Below are positions 15,443 to 24,403 of a stretch of DNA of 64,000 bases, in pieces. The notes under the pieces were generated by a model. That model was given only the letters and a program-made list of their open reading frames with translations. It did no database searches and was not told where the DNA came from. How positions within the stretch are numbered: the first letter of the stretch is position 1; every line of letters starts with the position of its first letter. The DNA comes from Thiosocius sp963736445 (GTDB taxonomy: Bacteria > Pseudomonadota > Gammaproteobacteria > Chromatiales > Chromatiaceae), in contig CAVTOY010000004.1 in the NCBI GenBank assembly GCA_963736445.1, positions 310,001 through 374,000 on the forward strand. Direction: 5' to 3'. The position numbers and the translations under genes are program-made.

Positions 15443-16879
15443 ATGAATAGCCCTGTGCGCAAGACCAAGATCGTCGCCACCATCGGTCCGGCGTGCGATT
15501 CGCCGCATACGCTGGAAGCGATGATCGGCGCCGGCATGAACGTGGCCCGCCTGAATCTCTCCCACGGGACGCTGGACGAGCACCACGCGCGTCTGGTGCA
15601 GATACGCCAAGCGGCGGAGAGCCTCGGGACGAATGTCGCCATCATGATCGACACGCGTGGTGTCGAGATTCGCACCGGCCGCCTCGAGGCTCGTAATATC
15701 GAGCTGCTGCCTGGCACCACCTTCGACCTGTACACCGACGGGCGCATCGGCGATAGCGCCGGCGTCTCGGTGTCTTACGTGAAGCTGTACGAGGAGGTGC
15801 GCCCGAGGACACCGATACTTATCGACGACGGCGCCATCGAGCTCGAGGTTAGTTCGATAGAGCCCGGGACCATCCACTGCCAGGTCGTCCACGGCGGGAT
15901 GCTCGGCGAGAGCAAGAGCGTCAACCTCCCCGATACTCGCTTGTCGCTCAGCGCGGTCAGCCCCGAGAACCGTGATGACGTGATCCGCGAGCTCGGTTTT
16001 GCAGCGGAAAACGACGTCGATTACATCGCGGCCTCTTTCGTGCAGACGGACGAGGATATCCTGCGGATGCGCGATATCCTCGCCGAGCGCAACGTGGAGA
16101 TCCCGATCATTGCCAAGATCGAGAACCGCACCGGTATGGCCAATCTGGACGCCATCGTCGATGCGGCCGACGGGGTCATGGTCGCACGCGGCGACCTCGG
16201 TGTGGAGCTGCCACTTGCGGAGGTCCCGGGAGCGCAAAAGCGAATCATCCGGACCACGGTCTCGCGCGGCAAGCCTGTGATCACTGCGACGCAGATGCTG
16301 GCGTCGATGGAGCACAATCCTAAGCCCACCCGGGCAGAGGCCAGCGACGTTGCCAACGCGATCCTCGACGGAAGCTCGGCCGTGATGCTCTCGGGCGAGA
16401 CGGCCGTCGGCAAATACCCAGTGAGAGCGGTCGAGACCATGCATACCCTGTCACTGCGGGCCGAGATGGATCTGGCCGAATACGGCTACCTGCAGGCCAT
16501 CACGCCCCACCCAGCACATGTTGTTACTGAGGCAATCGGCCAAGCGGCGGTCAGCATGGCCGATCAGATCAACGCGGCCGCGATCTTCAGCCTGACCGAG
16601 ACCGGCCGTACCGCCCGATTGGTATCCAAGCACCGTCCAGGCTGCCCCATTCTGGCCATCACGCGCTCAACCGCCGTTACCCGGCGGCTCTGCATGAACT
16701 GGGGCGTGCTACCGATTCAGTATGTTGGCGAACAGACCGACGAGGAGAAGGTTGCGTTCGGGATCGAACGGGCCAAGGCCCTGGGTTATCTGCAGTCCGG
16801 CGACACCGTGGTGGCCACTGCGGGGCAGAGCGAGCGCGCCGGTGGAACCAACGTGATCCGAATAATCGAGCTACCCTGA
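15443..16879 (+). CDS. pyk: Pyruvate kinase
   Basis: 478 residues. Converts phosphoenolpyruvate and ADP to pyruvate and ATP, the last step of glycolysis. The RKTKIVATIGPA opening, the IIAKIENRTGMANLD catalytic block with its Lys and Glu, and MVARGDLGVELP are all intact. The C-terminal domain (about 350-478) is complete. The ATG has GAGG six bases upstream. Length and sequence fit type I/II bacterial enzymes. Confidence 0.96.
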   Translation: MNSPVRKTKIVATIGPACDSPHTLEAMIGAGMNVARLNLSHGTLDEHHARLVQIRQAAESLGTNVAIMIDTRGVEIRTGRLEARNIELLPGTTFDLYTDGRIGDSAGVSVSYVKLYEEVRPRTPILIDDGAIELEVSSIEPGTIHCQVVHGGMLGESKSVNLPDTRLSLSAVSPENRDDVIRELGFAAENDVDYIAASFVQTDEDILRMRDILAERNVEIPIIAKIENRTGMANLDAIVDAADGVMVARGDLGVELPLAEVPGAQKRIIRTTVSRGKPVITATQMLASMEHNPKPTRAEASDVANAILDGSSAVMLSGETAVGKYPVRAVETMHTLSLRAEMDLAEYGYLQAITPHPAHVVTEAIGQAAVSMADQINAAAIFSLTETGRTARLVSKHRPGCPILAITRSTAVTRRLCMNWGVLPIQYVGEQTDEEKVAFGIERAKALGYLQSGDTVVATAGQSERAGGTNVIRIIELP

Positions 16880-16994
16880 TCCGCCTTCGTGAGCGCCCGA
16901 TCGCGATCCCATGGCGATAAGCATCCCCGATAAGGGCTCGAAGAAGGGCATTCATGCCCGCGACACGTGAAGACAATGTATCGGAGAGTGCACT

Positions 16995-17261
16995 ATGCAG
17001 ATCCTCGTCGTTGGCGCCACTGGCGCAACCGGGCGGCTGCTCGTCGAACAATTGCTCGACCGCGGACACAAAGTCAGGGCGGTCGTGCGTGACACTACCA
17101 ATCTGTCTGAAGATCTCCTGAAGAACGATAGGCTAGCGGCGATCTCGGCGAACTTGCTCGACCTCAGCGACGCCGACCTGGCCCAGGCCGCGGATGGTTG
17201 CGAAGCCGTTGCCTCGTGCCTCGGGCACAACATGAGCTGGAAAGGGATCTATGGCCGGTAA
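16995..17261 (+). pseudogene. Truncated NAD(P)-binding SDR/NmrA-type protein
   Basis: 88 codons. The N-terminal Rossmann motif VGATGATGRLL and about 80 further residues match the start of SDR-like NAD(P)H-binding proteins, which usually run to 210-290 residues. The frame stops just after the conserved KGIYG segment, and no continuation is visible in other frames before sdaA. A remnant, or a very short expressed product. Confidence 0.65.
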
Positions 17262-17435
17262 TCTACGACCGGACACAAAGCGACCAGTCGGCAGATTGAG
17301 CTGCCCGTTCCCGCTATTCGATGGCTCCCCTTCTGCTGATGCTGGCCGAGTGCAGCCGCACACCGAGATTCATTCGCACACCCCGCGCGGGCTATCGGAC
17401 TTGCCCGCTGGCGTTATCTGAACCAGCATCAGAGT

Positions 17436-18812
17436 ATGGCAATCAGTGTCTTCGACCTGTTCAAGATCGGTATCGGCCCTTCCAGCTCGCATACCGTCGG
17501 ACCGATGCGTGCAGCGGGTCGCTTTGTCGAGACATTGCGCGATGCCGGCCAACTGCCTAGCGTGGGCCGCCTGCGGGTGGAATTGTTCGGCTCACTGGGT
17601 GCCACGGGCAAGGGCCATGGAACGGACAAGGCCGTAGTGCTTGGGCTATTGGGTGAAAAACCGGAGACGGTGGACACCGATAGCATTCCGCTGCATATGC
17701 AGCAGGCACACCAGCGGCGCAAGCTAACACTGTTGGGAGAATGGCCCCTGATCTTCGATCTCGACCAGGACCTCGTCTTCCACCGCAGAAAGACCCTGCC
17801 CTATCACCCCAATGGCATGCGTTTCAGTGCCCACGGCAGCGATGACGGCATGCTGATCGAGCGTACCTACTACTCAGTAGGCGGCGGCTTCGTGGTAGAC
17901 GAGCAGTCCGCCGGTCAAGACCGCATCAAGGCCGATGACACTGCGGTGCCGCACCCTTTCCGTTCCGCCAAAAGCCTGTTGGAACAGTGTGAACGCCTTG
18001 GCTGTCGCATCAGTGACCTGGTGCTTTCCAACGAACAGGCCTGGCGCAACGAAACCGAGATCCGCCACGGCCTAATGCACATCTGGCATGTGATGCAGGA
18101 CTGCGTGCGGCGCGGCTGCCGTACCGAGGGGGTCCTGCCCGGCGGCCTGAAGGTCAAACGCCGCGCCGCCGATCTATTCCGCAAGCTCCAGGCGGACACC
18201 ACTCTGCACAATGTGCCGCTGGGCACCATGGACTGGGTCAATCTATTCGCAATCGCGGTGAACGAGGAAAATGCCGCCGGTGGCCGGGTTGTCACCGCCC
18301 CCACCAATGGCGCGGCCGGGATCGTTCCGGCCGTATTGCACTACTACTGGCGCTTCTCGCCAGGTGCAGACGAGGACGGCGTGGTTCGTTTTCTGCTCAC
18401 CGCCGGTGCCATCGGCATCCTCTACAAGGAGAACGCCTCGATCTCCGGTGCGGAGGTAGGCTGCCAGGGGGAGGTGGGCGCCGCCTGCTCGATGGCCGCT
18501 GGCGCGTTGACCGAGGTCCTGGGCGGCACACCGGCCCAGGTGGAGAACGCCGCCGAGATCGCCATGGAGCATAACCTCGGCCTGACCTGCGACCCAATCG
18601 GGGGCCTGGTGCAGGTACCATGCATCGAGCGCAATGCGATGGGCGCTGTGAAGGCCATCAATGCCTCCCGCATGGCGCTCCGCGGTGACGGCTCGCACTA
18701 TGTATCACTGGACAAGGTCATAAAAACCATGCGCGACACCGGCGCCGACATGAAGACCAAGTACAAGGAGACCGCACGTGGTGGGCTCGCGGTGAATATC
18801 ATCGAGTGCTGA
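17436..18812 (+). CDS. sdaA: L-serine ammonia-lyase (iron-sulfur type)
   Basis: 458 residues. Deaminates L-serine to pyruvate and ammonia with a [4Fe-4S] cluster. Single-chain form: beta domain (about 1-150, opening VFDLFKIGIGPSSSHTVGP) and alpha domain (about 180-458). The cluster cysteines are expected in GCQGEVGAACS, and in the TCDPIGG...VPCIERN region. No strong ribosome site precedes the ATG. Followed 12 bases later by palindromic element copy A. Confidence 0.95.
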   Translation: MAISVFDLFKIGIGPSSSHTVGPMRAAGRFVETLRDAGQLPSVGRLRVELFGSLGATGKGHGTDKAVVLGLLGEKPETVDTDSIPLHMQQAHQRRKLTLLGEWPLIFDLDQDLVFHRRKTLPYHPNGMRFSAHGSDDGMLIERTYYSVGGGFVVDEQSAGQDRIKADDTAVPHPFRSAKSLLEQCERLGCRISDLVLSNEQAWRNETEIRHGLMHIWHVMQDCVRRGCRTEGVLPGGLKVKRRAADLFRKLQADTTLHNVPLGTMDWVNLFAIAVNEENAAGGRVVTAPTNGAAGIVPAVLHYYWRFSPGADEDGVVRFLLTAGAIGILYKENASISGAEVGCQGEVGAACSMAAGALTEVLGGTPAQVENAAEIAMEHNLGLTCDPIGGLVQVPCIERNAMGAVKAINASRMALRGDGSHYVSLDKVIKTMRDTGADMKTKYKETARGGLAVNIIEC

Positions 18813-18823
18813 ATGTTTGACAA

Positions 18824-18866
18824 GGGTCGGAGGTCTCTGAGAATGATTTTCATCAACCTCCGCCCC
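18824..18866. repeat. 43-nt palindromic element, copy A
   Basis: Outer arms GGGTCGGAGGT and ACCTCCGCCCC (11 bp, one mismatch) enclose a core TGAGAATGATTTTCA (18838-18852), which has the 7-1-7 pattern of a Fur box. It lies 12 bases past the sdaA stop, so it could act as a terminator. Two further copies lie at 21876 and 22760. Confidence 0.8.
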
Positions 18867-18911
18867 CCCAAGGTGCCCTTATGTTTCTTTCCGCCAACGC
18901 ACTGAACAGCA

Positions 18912-20069
18912 ATGTTTCGTCTGAACAAAAAAGTTATTGCAATCAAAAAGTTTTTGCGATCAATACACACGGCAGAGGTTTCTGCTTCTTGGCCGCATGG
19001 CATACGAGACCGTATCTCCAGATTCATTAGGATTCCTGAGAAACCGGCTGCTGCCCTAACGAACGACTCGCAGGAGAGTCAAACAACGCGGCCCGTACCT
19101 TTTTCTCGGTTCATCATATTCTCCGACACCGATAATGACCTCAAATCAGTCGATGCGACCTTGCGCTTTGCCGGAATCTCGGGCAAGAAAAGTAGGATTA
19201 ATAAGAATATAGAAGGAGTAACAATATTTCACACGGGCGACCTGATAGACAAGAGCAATCCGGATCTTTCTGTTGTGCGATATTGGCAACTAATGCAGCA
19301 GGACGCCCGGAAGAAAGGATGTTATGTCAGGCTTATAGCGGGCAATCATGAGCAAGAGATCTGGCAGCGGATTCATATGGGCGAGAACTATGGAATGGCC
19401 CGAAAACAGGCGCAGAAACTGAAACACTTCATCGAAAGTCTGGATCTCTTCCACGTCGCTGGACCCATTCTTTTTATACATGGGTACCCGACTCTCGAAT
19501 TCTTGGCGGCATTAGCGCACTTCAAAGAGGTAACAGGAAAGGATCTGAATAGCTTTAATAAGGATCACTACAAGAAATCGTTCATATCCGTTCGCGCGAT
19601 GAAGCAGTATGCCTACGTCCGGGACAATCGGAAAAGAAAACATTTGCTATACGATGTGAAGAATGCCGGCAACTACTATCGAGAGAATGGCCGACTCATT
19701 GGAAGACTTCTTAGACAATTGAAGATCCGTATTGTTGTACATGGACATAAACCACAGCGTTCAGGTACTCAGGCAGATTTCGAGTTCAGCAAGTGGATCC
19801 CTAATATTCGAATGGTAGGAAATGATACAAACGTGAGCCGGACAGGGATCGGCGCAACCATCATCGCGGCGACATCGCCGACGGACTTCGACGTCGTTTT
19901 TATAAATTCGAAAACAGCGACGGATAAACTGCGAAGGAGGGTGCAGGAGATCCTTGGCGAGCCGTTCGAACCGAACGAAAATGACGATCGGTTGAAGCAC
20001 GGCGATCACCCGCAAGCAGACACAATCAGGCGTGACAGCTGTTCGCCGAAAAAGGCGTGGCCAGGCTAG
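18912..20069 (+). CDS. Metallophosphoesterase, AT-rich
   Basis: 385 residues of the calcineurin-like phosphoesterase fold. Metal-binding motifs in order: FSDTDND (about 74), HTGDLID (about 113), AGNHEQE (about 145), and VHGHKP (about 280). The opening motif has SDTD in place of the common DxH, so the first metal site is unusual. The N-terminal 65 residues are basic and show no signal peptide. Base composition is clearly more AT-rich than the surrounding genes, which points to horizontal acquisition. The substrate is unknown. Confidence 0.75.
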   Translation: MFRLNKKVIAIKKFLRSIHTAEVSASWPHGIRDRISRFIRIPEKPAAALTNDSQESQTTRPVPFSRFIIFSDTDNDLKSVDATLRFAGISGKKSRINKNIEGVTIFHTGDLIDKSNPDLSVVRYWQLMQQDARKKGCYVRLIAGNHEQEIWQRIHMGENYGMARKQAQKLKHFIESLDLFHVAGPILFIHGYPTLEFLAALAHFKEVTGKDLNSFNKDHYKKSFISVRAMKQYAYVRDNRKRKHLLYDVKNAGNYYRENGRLIGRLLRQLKIRIVVHGHKPQRSGTQADFEFSKWIPNIRMVGNDTNVSRTGIGATIIAATSPTDFDVVFINSKTATDKLRRRVQEILGEPFEPNENDDRLKHGDHPQADTIRRDSCSPKKAWPG

Positions 20070-20102
20070 CAGAACGGATGTCGTGATACTGGCTCTCCGA
20101 CC

Positions 20103-21758
20103 TCACCCGTCGTCATAGAGCGCATCGAGCTGACCGCCGAACCTTGCGTAAATCTGTCTACGGCGTGGCTTCAGCGAGGCGGTCAACAAATTTGCCTCGA
20201 CCGTCAATGGTGATTCAATGATTACGAAACGTTTTATCATCTCGTGACGCGCCAGCGTCGCATTCACCAGCTCGATTCGACGCGCCACCTCGGCCACAGG
20301 ATCATGAACATGCGCCGCCGCCAGAGGGCGCAGCCAGACCCCCGCCACGAGATACTTCCGCCCGTCACCGTAGACCACCAGCTGCTCGATCAGCGAATCG
20401 TCGCGAAACCGCAGCTCAATATTCGAAGGCGGGATGTTCTTGCCGTTAGCGGTTACCAGAATCTCCTTTTTGCGATCGACGATACGCAGGAAGCCGCGAC
20501 CATCCATCTCACCGACGTCACCCGTGTGAAACCAGCCATCGGCATCAAACACCGCTGCGGTTGCCGTCGGGTCCCGGTGGTAACCGGCGAAGACATTCTC
20601 GCCACGCGCGAGGATCTCGCCATCATCGGCAAGCCGCAGCTCGACGGATGGCAGCGAACGACCAACGGTGGCGAAATCGAAGGCATTCGGTCGGTTGAGG
20701 GTCAGCGTCGGCGAACACTCGGTCAAGCCATAGCCCTCTACGATCAGGATGCCGTGCTCAAGAAAAAACTCCTTGATCGCCCGTTTGAGGCCGGCTCCGC
20801 CGGAGAGGCAGAAACGGAGCCGTCCACCGGTGATTTGGCACAGCCTTTCACCCTGTTCAGCAGCCGGCACCTGCTGAGCGTTCGTTGCCAGCTTCTCCCA
20901 GTAGGCCGGCACGCTCATCAGCACGCTCGGACGGATCTCGGGCAGGCGGGAGAGCACCGTCGTTGGGTCGCACAGGTAGCTTGTGTAGGCGAGTGCGTTG
21001 CCAACGCACAGCTCACCGAAACCGAAGATATGGCTCATCGGCAACCACAGCGGGTCGATTCCGCCGGGCTGAGCGTGCTCACCCATCACTTCGAACCAGT
21101 CCCGCCCATTGATGCCGACATTGCGGTGGGTGAGCGGTACCCCCTTAGGATCACCGGTGGTCCCGCTGGTGTAGAGCAGCAGTGCGCGGTCATCCAGCGC
21201 AATCGATTCGAGGGTGTCGTCGAATCGCCCCGGCTGGGAGCTGTCGAGGTCCGCACCGCTGCGGTTCAGCGCATCCCAGGTGATTACCGGGGCTGGCAAG
21301 GATAGGCCGACCGGAGCCGCACCCTCCAGCAGGACGATATGGCGCAGGCCGCGCAATTGGGCAGAGGCGGCGGCGACCTGTGCGAGCAACAAGTCGGTCG
21401 CCACAAACAGGTAGCGCGCCTCGCTGTGCCCGAGCAGATAACCGAGCTGATCAGCGGTCGAGCCCGGATAGACAGGAGTAAGGACCCCGCGAGCTGCTTC
21501 GATGCCAAGCGCCGCGCTGGCCCAGGCCACACTGTTCGGCGCATAGATCGCGGCGCACTCTCCGGACTGCAAACCCAGTTCCAGCAGTCCCAATGCCACG
21601 CGCCGAATGGCGGTGGCAAAATCTCCCCAGGAAACGGCCTGCCAGGCACTGTCGCCGTCCGGCACAAAGAAACGCGGTTGGTCATGTCGGGTTTGCAGCC
21701 GACGAAAGACGACTGTCGGGGCAGGGAGGATCTGATCGACATCGGCGGGCAAGGCCAT
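20103..21758 (-). CDS. AMP-binding long-chain acyl-CoA synthetase-like ligase
   Basis: 551 residues of the ANL superfamily. It should activate a carboxylic acid to an acyl-adenylate, then transfer it to CoA. The P-loop LLYTSGTTGDPKGV (about 195-208), the GYGLTECSP motif (about 340), and the hinge region TGDVGEMDGRGFLRIVDRKKE (about 415) are intact. It is shorter than E. coli FadD-type enzymes and closest to the FAA1-like long-chain group. Converges on the metallophosphoesterase gene. Confidence 0.88.
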   Translation of the reverse strand: MALPADVDQILPAPTVVFRRLQTRHDQPRFFVPDGDSAWQAVSWGDFATAIRRVALGLLELGLQSGECAAIYAPNSVAWASAALGIEAARGVLTPVYPGSTADQLGYLLGHSEARYLFVATDLLLAQVAAASAQLRGLRHIVLLEGAAPVGLSLPAPVITWDALNRSGADLDSSQPGRFDDTLESIALDDRALLLYTSGTTGDPKGVPLTHRNVGINGRDWFEVMGEHAQPGGIDPLWLPMSHIFGFGELCVGNALAYTSYLCDPTTVLSRLPEIRPSVLMSVPAYWEKLATNAQQVPAAEQGERLCQITGGRLRFCLSGGAGLKRAIKEFFLEHGILIVEGYGLTECSPTLTLNRPNAFDFATVGRSLPSVELRLADDGEILARGENVFAGYHRDPTATAAVFDADGWFHTGDVGEMDGRGFLRIVDRKKEILVTANGKNIPPSNIELRFRDDSLIEQLVVYGDGRKYLVAGVWLRPLAAAHVHDPVAEVARRIELVNATLARHEMIKRFVIIESPLTVEANLLTASLKPRRRQIYARFGGQLDALYDDG

Positions 21759-21875
21759 GGGCTCTCCACGGACTGAAACGCGCTGGTGGATGGTCTCATT
21801 ATGGCTTGCTCCGCCTCAAAACGCAGGCGCGAGGCAAAAATCTGTCTCTCGCCTCCGAGACAGGGGTTGAGACAG

Positions 21876-21918
21876 GGGTCGGAGGTATTTGAGAATGATA
21901 TTCGTTAACCTCCGACCC
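21876..21918. repeat. 43-nt palindromic element, copy B
   Basis: Perfect 11-bp arms GGGTCGGAGGT and ACCTCCGACCC, extended by one more G/C pair, around GAGAATGATATTCGT. It lies in the intergenic gap between the divergent acyl-CoA synthetase and DUF6524 genes, where it cannot act as a simple terminator for either gene. Confidence 0.85.
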
Positions 21919-21991
21919 CCGGATGCATGAGACGAATTGGCTGCGTTATCCTTCACGCCAGATTGACTCACAACAACAGGAACCACAACGC

Positions 21992-22417
21992 ATGTCTGCT
22001 ACGGGCTTCAATTTCGCGAGTTTCCTGGGGCGCCTGGTGGCCGCCCTGGTCTTGGTATTCGCCACCTACAACCCGAGCGGCAATTCCTACTTCCACTGGG
22101 TCGAGCAGAGCCTGCCGGACTTCGATCCGCTGGTCGCGTTCGCAGGCGTGGTATTGCTAATCGGCTGGGTGATGTTCATCCGCGCGACCGCCCGCTCGCT
22201 GGGCCTGCTCGGGATCCTGCTCGCCGCGGGCTTCTTCGGCACTCTGCTGTGGCTGATCATCGATCGCGGCTGGCTAGCGGCGGACAATCTTCAGCTGATC
22301 ACCTACATCGTGCTAGTCCTCCTTTCCGCGATCTTGGCGGTAGGCATGTCATGGTCGCATATCCGCCGCAGGCTCACCGGGCAGATCGATGTCGACGAGG
22401 TCGACGAGGACAACTAA
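21992..22417 (+). CDS. DUF6524 family membrane protein
   Basis: 141 residues with four predicted membrane helices and an acidic tail (DVDEVDEDN). The ATYNPSGNSYFHW segment after helix 1 is characteristic of DUF6524, a proteobacterial family of unknown function. The ATG at 21992 fits the start of the family; an in-frame ATG at 21923 is possible but adds an unlikely polar leader. The TAA stop lies inside the 4-bp target duplication of the MITE-like element that follows, so the insertion abuts the gene without disrupting it. Confidence 0.8.
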   Translation: MSATGFNFASFLGRLVAALVLVFATYNPSGNSYFHWVEQSLPDFDPLVAFAGVVLLIGWVMFIRATARSLGLLGILLAAGFFGTLLWLIIDRGWLAADNLQLITYIVLVLLSAILAVGMSWSHIRRRLTGQIDVDEVDEDN

Positions 22418-22737
22418 CCCGCATATTGCACGAGGGCGGACACCTTGCTGAGGTCTTACCTCATGAATCACGGGCGCTGGGATCCATCGGCGTCATGGTC
22501 TTCGACGGTACGTTTTGCCCTGATCGGTTTTCTGAAAAATCTGGCGTTGCACCTCGCTCAATCCCCCTCGAGCCATAGCTACAGCTATGCCTCTGATTCC
22601 GGGCGTCCTGCCCCGCACCCCTGCGGGGCCAGTGCTGCGCACTGTTCAAATCCCCTCCCGGCGGATTTGTCGGCCAATCGAGCAAGCTGCTTAGCCAGAT
22701 TTCCCAGAAATTCCGATCCCCTCGTGCAATATGCGGG
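22418..22737. mobile_element. 320-bp MITE-like element with 19-bp terminal inverted repeats
   Basis: The left end CCCGCATATTGCACGAGGG (22418-22436) is repeated perfectly inverted at 22719-22737. It is flanked on both sides by CTAA (22414-22417 and 22738-22741), a 4-bp target-site duplication. No transposase gene lies inside. This is the structure of a non-autonomous transposable element moved by a transposase elsewhere; the parent IS family cannot be named from the ends alone. Confidence 0.85.
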
Positions 22738-22759
22738 CTAACGCTGCACTGTTAGACGA

Positions 22760-22802
22760 GGGTCGGAGGTGCTCGAGAATGATTTTCATCCACCTCCGAC
22801 CC
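22760..22802. repeat. 43-nt palindromic element, copy C
   Basis: Perfect 11-bp arms GGGTCGGAGGT and ACCTCCGACCC around GAGAATGATTTTCAT. It lies 18 bases past the stop of the small secreted protein and just beyond the MITE-like element. Confidence 0.85.
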
Positions 22803-22819
22803 TACTTCTACTTACCTGA

Positions 22820-23176
22820 CTATTTGCGGACGATCTCTTCACTTGGCGCATAGAAGCGGATGCCTTGAATCGTGAAGGCAGTCCTGGTTCCAAGCAGTGC
22901 CGGGTCGTCTGCCACCGTAACCGGCAAGTTAGGCCTGAGCACCAAACATTTGTCGCCCGCGAGGTAGGCCTTAATGCTGGCGAAGTCTTTATCAACGGCG
23001 AACGCTGTAAAGTCTTCTAACCATTGCTCACTGAGGCACGCATAGTATTTGCCTTCAGTGACCAGGTCGCCAGCAACAGCCTGAACGGTGATAGCCGCAC
23101 AGGCCACTGAGAGACAGAATCTGCTCAGGCTTTTCTTTGCTGTAACCGCTCGCGAGAGGGTCTTCACAGGAACCAC
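22820..23176 (-). CDS. Small secreted protein, unknown
   Basis: 118 residues from a GTG at 23176. A signal peptide is likely: basic start, hydrophobic core (about 20-34) and an AVAGD cleavage region. The mature part of about 80 residues contains two Cys (in YYACLSEQ and DKCLVL) that could form a disulfide in the periplasm. No family recognised. A CCACCCG/CGGGTGG palindrome overlaps the start region (about 23173-23189). Confidence 0.6.
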   Translation of the reverse strand: MVPVKTLSRAVTAKKSLSRFCLSVACAAITVQAVAGDLVTEGKYYACLSEQWLEDFTAFAVDKDFASIKAYLAGDKCLVLRPNLPVTVADDPALLGTRTAFTIQGIRFYAPSEEIVRK

Positions 23177-23591
23177 CCGTTACGGGTGGAGAAGCAATCA
23201 ATTAGCTGCATTCTCGCCTCCGCGATCCTGATTCTGGTCCTGGGCCAAAGGACCGCCGCCCCGCATCAAATACGGATCGATGCAACTTACGTACCGTGGA
23301 TACCAATCAATGACTTGCGTGAATGCCTACGCGGCAGGTGGAAAAAAAGCTGACGCCAGAAAAATGGCACCCTTCCCCGGTTTTTCGCCGGAAAAAGGAC
23401 TGGCTGTGCGAATGAGAATTCAAATCCGTTTTTGGGAATGTCGAGATTATTTACACTTTGTGAAACCTGTGCCGGTAACCGATTGTTTTTGCATGCCGGA
23501 ATAAATCTTGCTTAATGGAACTGGTGTGTTAGGCCGAAGGCATCCAATTTGCTTCAAGCGTTTCGCGAAGACCTATTTGACCCCTGGAAAA
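23177..23591. other. Intergenic, no clear gene
   Basis: About 410 bases, locally rather AT-rich, between the secreted protein and the small membrane protein. A frame from 23280 (74 codons) has no recognisable features. No repeat or RNA gene was recognised. Confidence 0.5.
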
Positions 23592-23768
23592 ATGGCTCAT
23601 ATGGATTCGTTTGCGGGCTGTCCCATCGATTTCCTGTGCTGTGTCGAAGCCTGTATTTGGGCGGGCTGGGTCTTTTTGGCTTGGATGGCCTTGATGGTGG
23701 CTGCCGGGGCCATTGGCATCCTTTTCCGTGAGCGCCGGAGAAGACGTGCCGGGGACGATGTGGGTTAA
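23592..23768 (+). CDS. Small single-pass membrane protein, hypothetical
   Basis: 58 residues from an ATG at 23592. One strong hydrophobic segment (about residues 17-38) is followed by RERRRRR, a positive-inside anchor pattern. The N-terminus has three Cys in CPIDFLCCVEAC. The 3' end overlaps the start of hemG by a few codons, depending on the hemG start. No family recognised; the tight overlap with hemG is the main argument that it is real. Confidence 0.45.
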   Translation: MAHMDSFAGCPIDFLCCVEACIWAGWVFLAWMALMVAAGAIGILFRERRRRRAGDDVG

Positions 23769-24363
23769 GATTAATCCCCGGGTTGGCGATTCACGTCCTG
23801 TCAATTCAGCAGCGGCTAAACACCACGGATCGAAATTGGCCAAGTACCTCATCATCTACTCAACAACCGACGGCCATACCCGAGAAATCTGCGATCGGCT
23901 GAAGCAGGTTATCGAGCAACATGGCCACGCGGGCACCCTGAGCGCCATCGAAGACGTACAGACGCTCGACTTCGACAAAATCATCCTCGGCGCCAGCATC
24001 CGTTACGGGAAACACCACAAGAGAGTCTACGAGTTCATTGCCGCGCATGCGCAGTTACTTGCGCAGAAACCGAACGCCTTTTTCTCGGTCAACGTGGTGG
24101 CACGAAAACCGACGAAGAATCAAGCCGACACTAATCCCTATGTGCGCAAATTTCTACGCGAAATCGAATGGCAACCGCAGCAATTGGCCATCTTCGCCGG
24201 CAAGATAGATTATCCCCGCTACCGATTCTGGGATCGCCAGATCATCCGGCTGATCATGTGGATGACCAAAGGTCCGACTGACCCGAACGCCGTTGTCGAT
24301 TTCACGGACTGGTCGCAGGTCGAGGCGTTTGGTCGACTCGTCAGTCAAATCGACACAGCGTAA
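23758..24363 (+). CDS. hemG: Protoporphyrinogen oxidase, flavodoxin type (HemG)
   Basis: Flavodoxin-fold enzyme that oxidises protoporphyrinogen IX to protoporphyrin IX using FMN and the quinone pool, a step shared by heme and bacteriochlorophyll synthesis. The FMN-binding YSTTDGHTREI loop, the ASIRYGKHHKRVYEF segment and the extra loop with NQADTNPYVRKF are typical of HemG. The ATG at 23758 is the only ATG ahead of the domain; family comparison suggests translation could instead begin at the TTG at 23836, and a TTG at 23713 is also open. 201 residues as given, against about 180 for E. coli HemG. Confidence 0.85.
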   Translation: MWVKINPRVGDSRPVNSAAAKHHGSKLAKYLIIYSTTDGHTREICDRLKQVIEQHGHAGTLSAIEDVQTLDFDKIILGASIRYGKHHKRVYEFIAAHAQLLAQKPNAFFSVNVVARKPTKNQADTNPYVRKFLREIEWQPQQLAIFAGKIDYPRYRFWDRQIIRLIMWMTKGPTDPNAVVDFTDWSQVEAFGRLVSQIDTA

Positions 24364-24403
24364 CCCGTCACGGCTGACGGCGCGGTGGTCAGTTGCTCGA
24401 GAT

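Noticed and set aside
15437..16444. 335-codon minus-strand frame
   Set aside because: Fully antisense to pyruvate kinase; composition is that of a shadow frame.
18838..18852. Treating the Fur-box-like core as a Fur-regulated promoter
   Set aside because: It sits inside a repeated palindrome found at gene ends as well, so the match may come from the repeat itself; kept only as a hypothesis.
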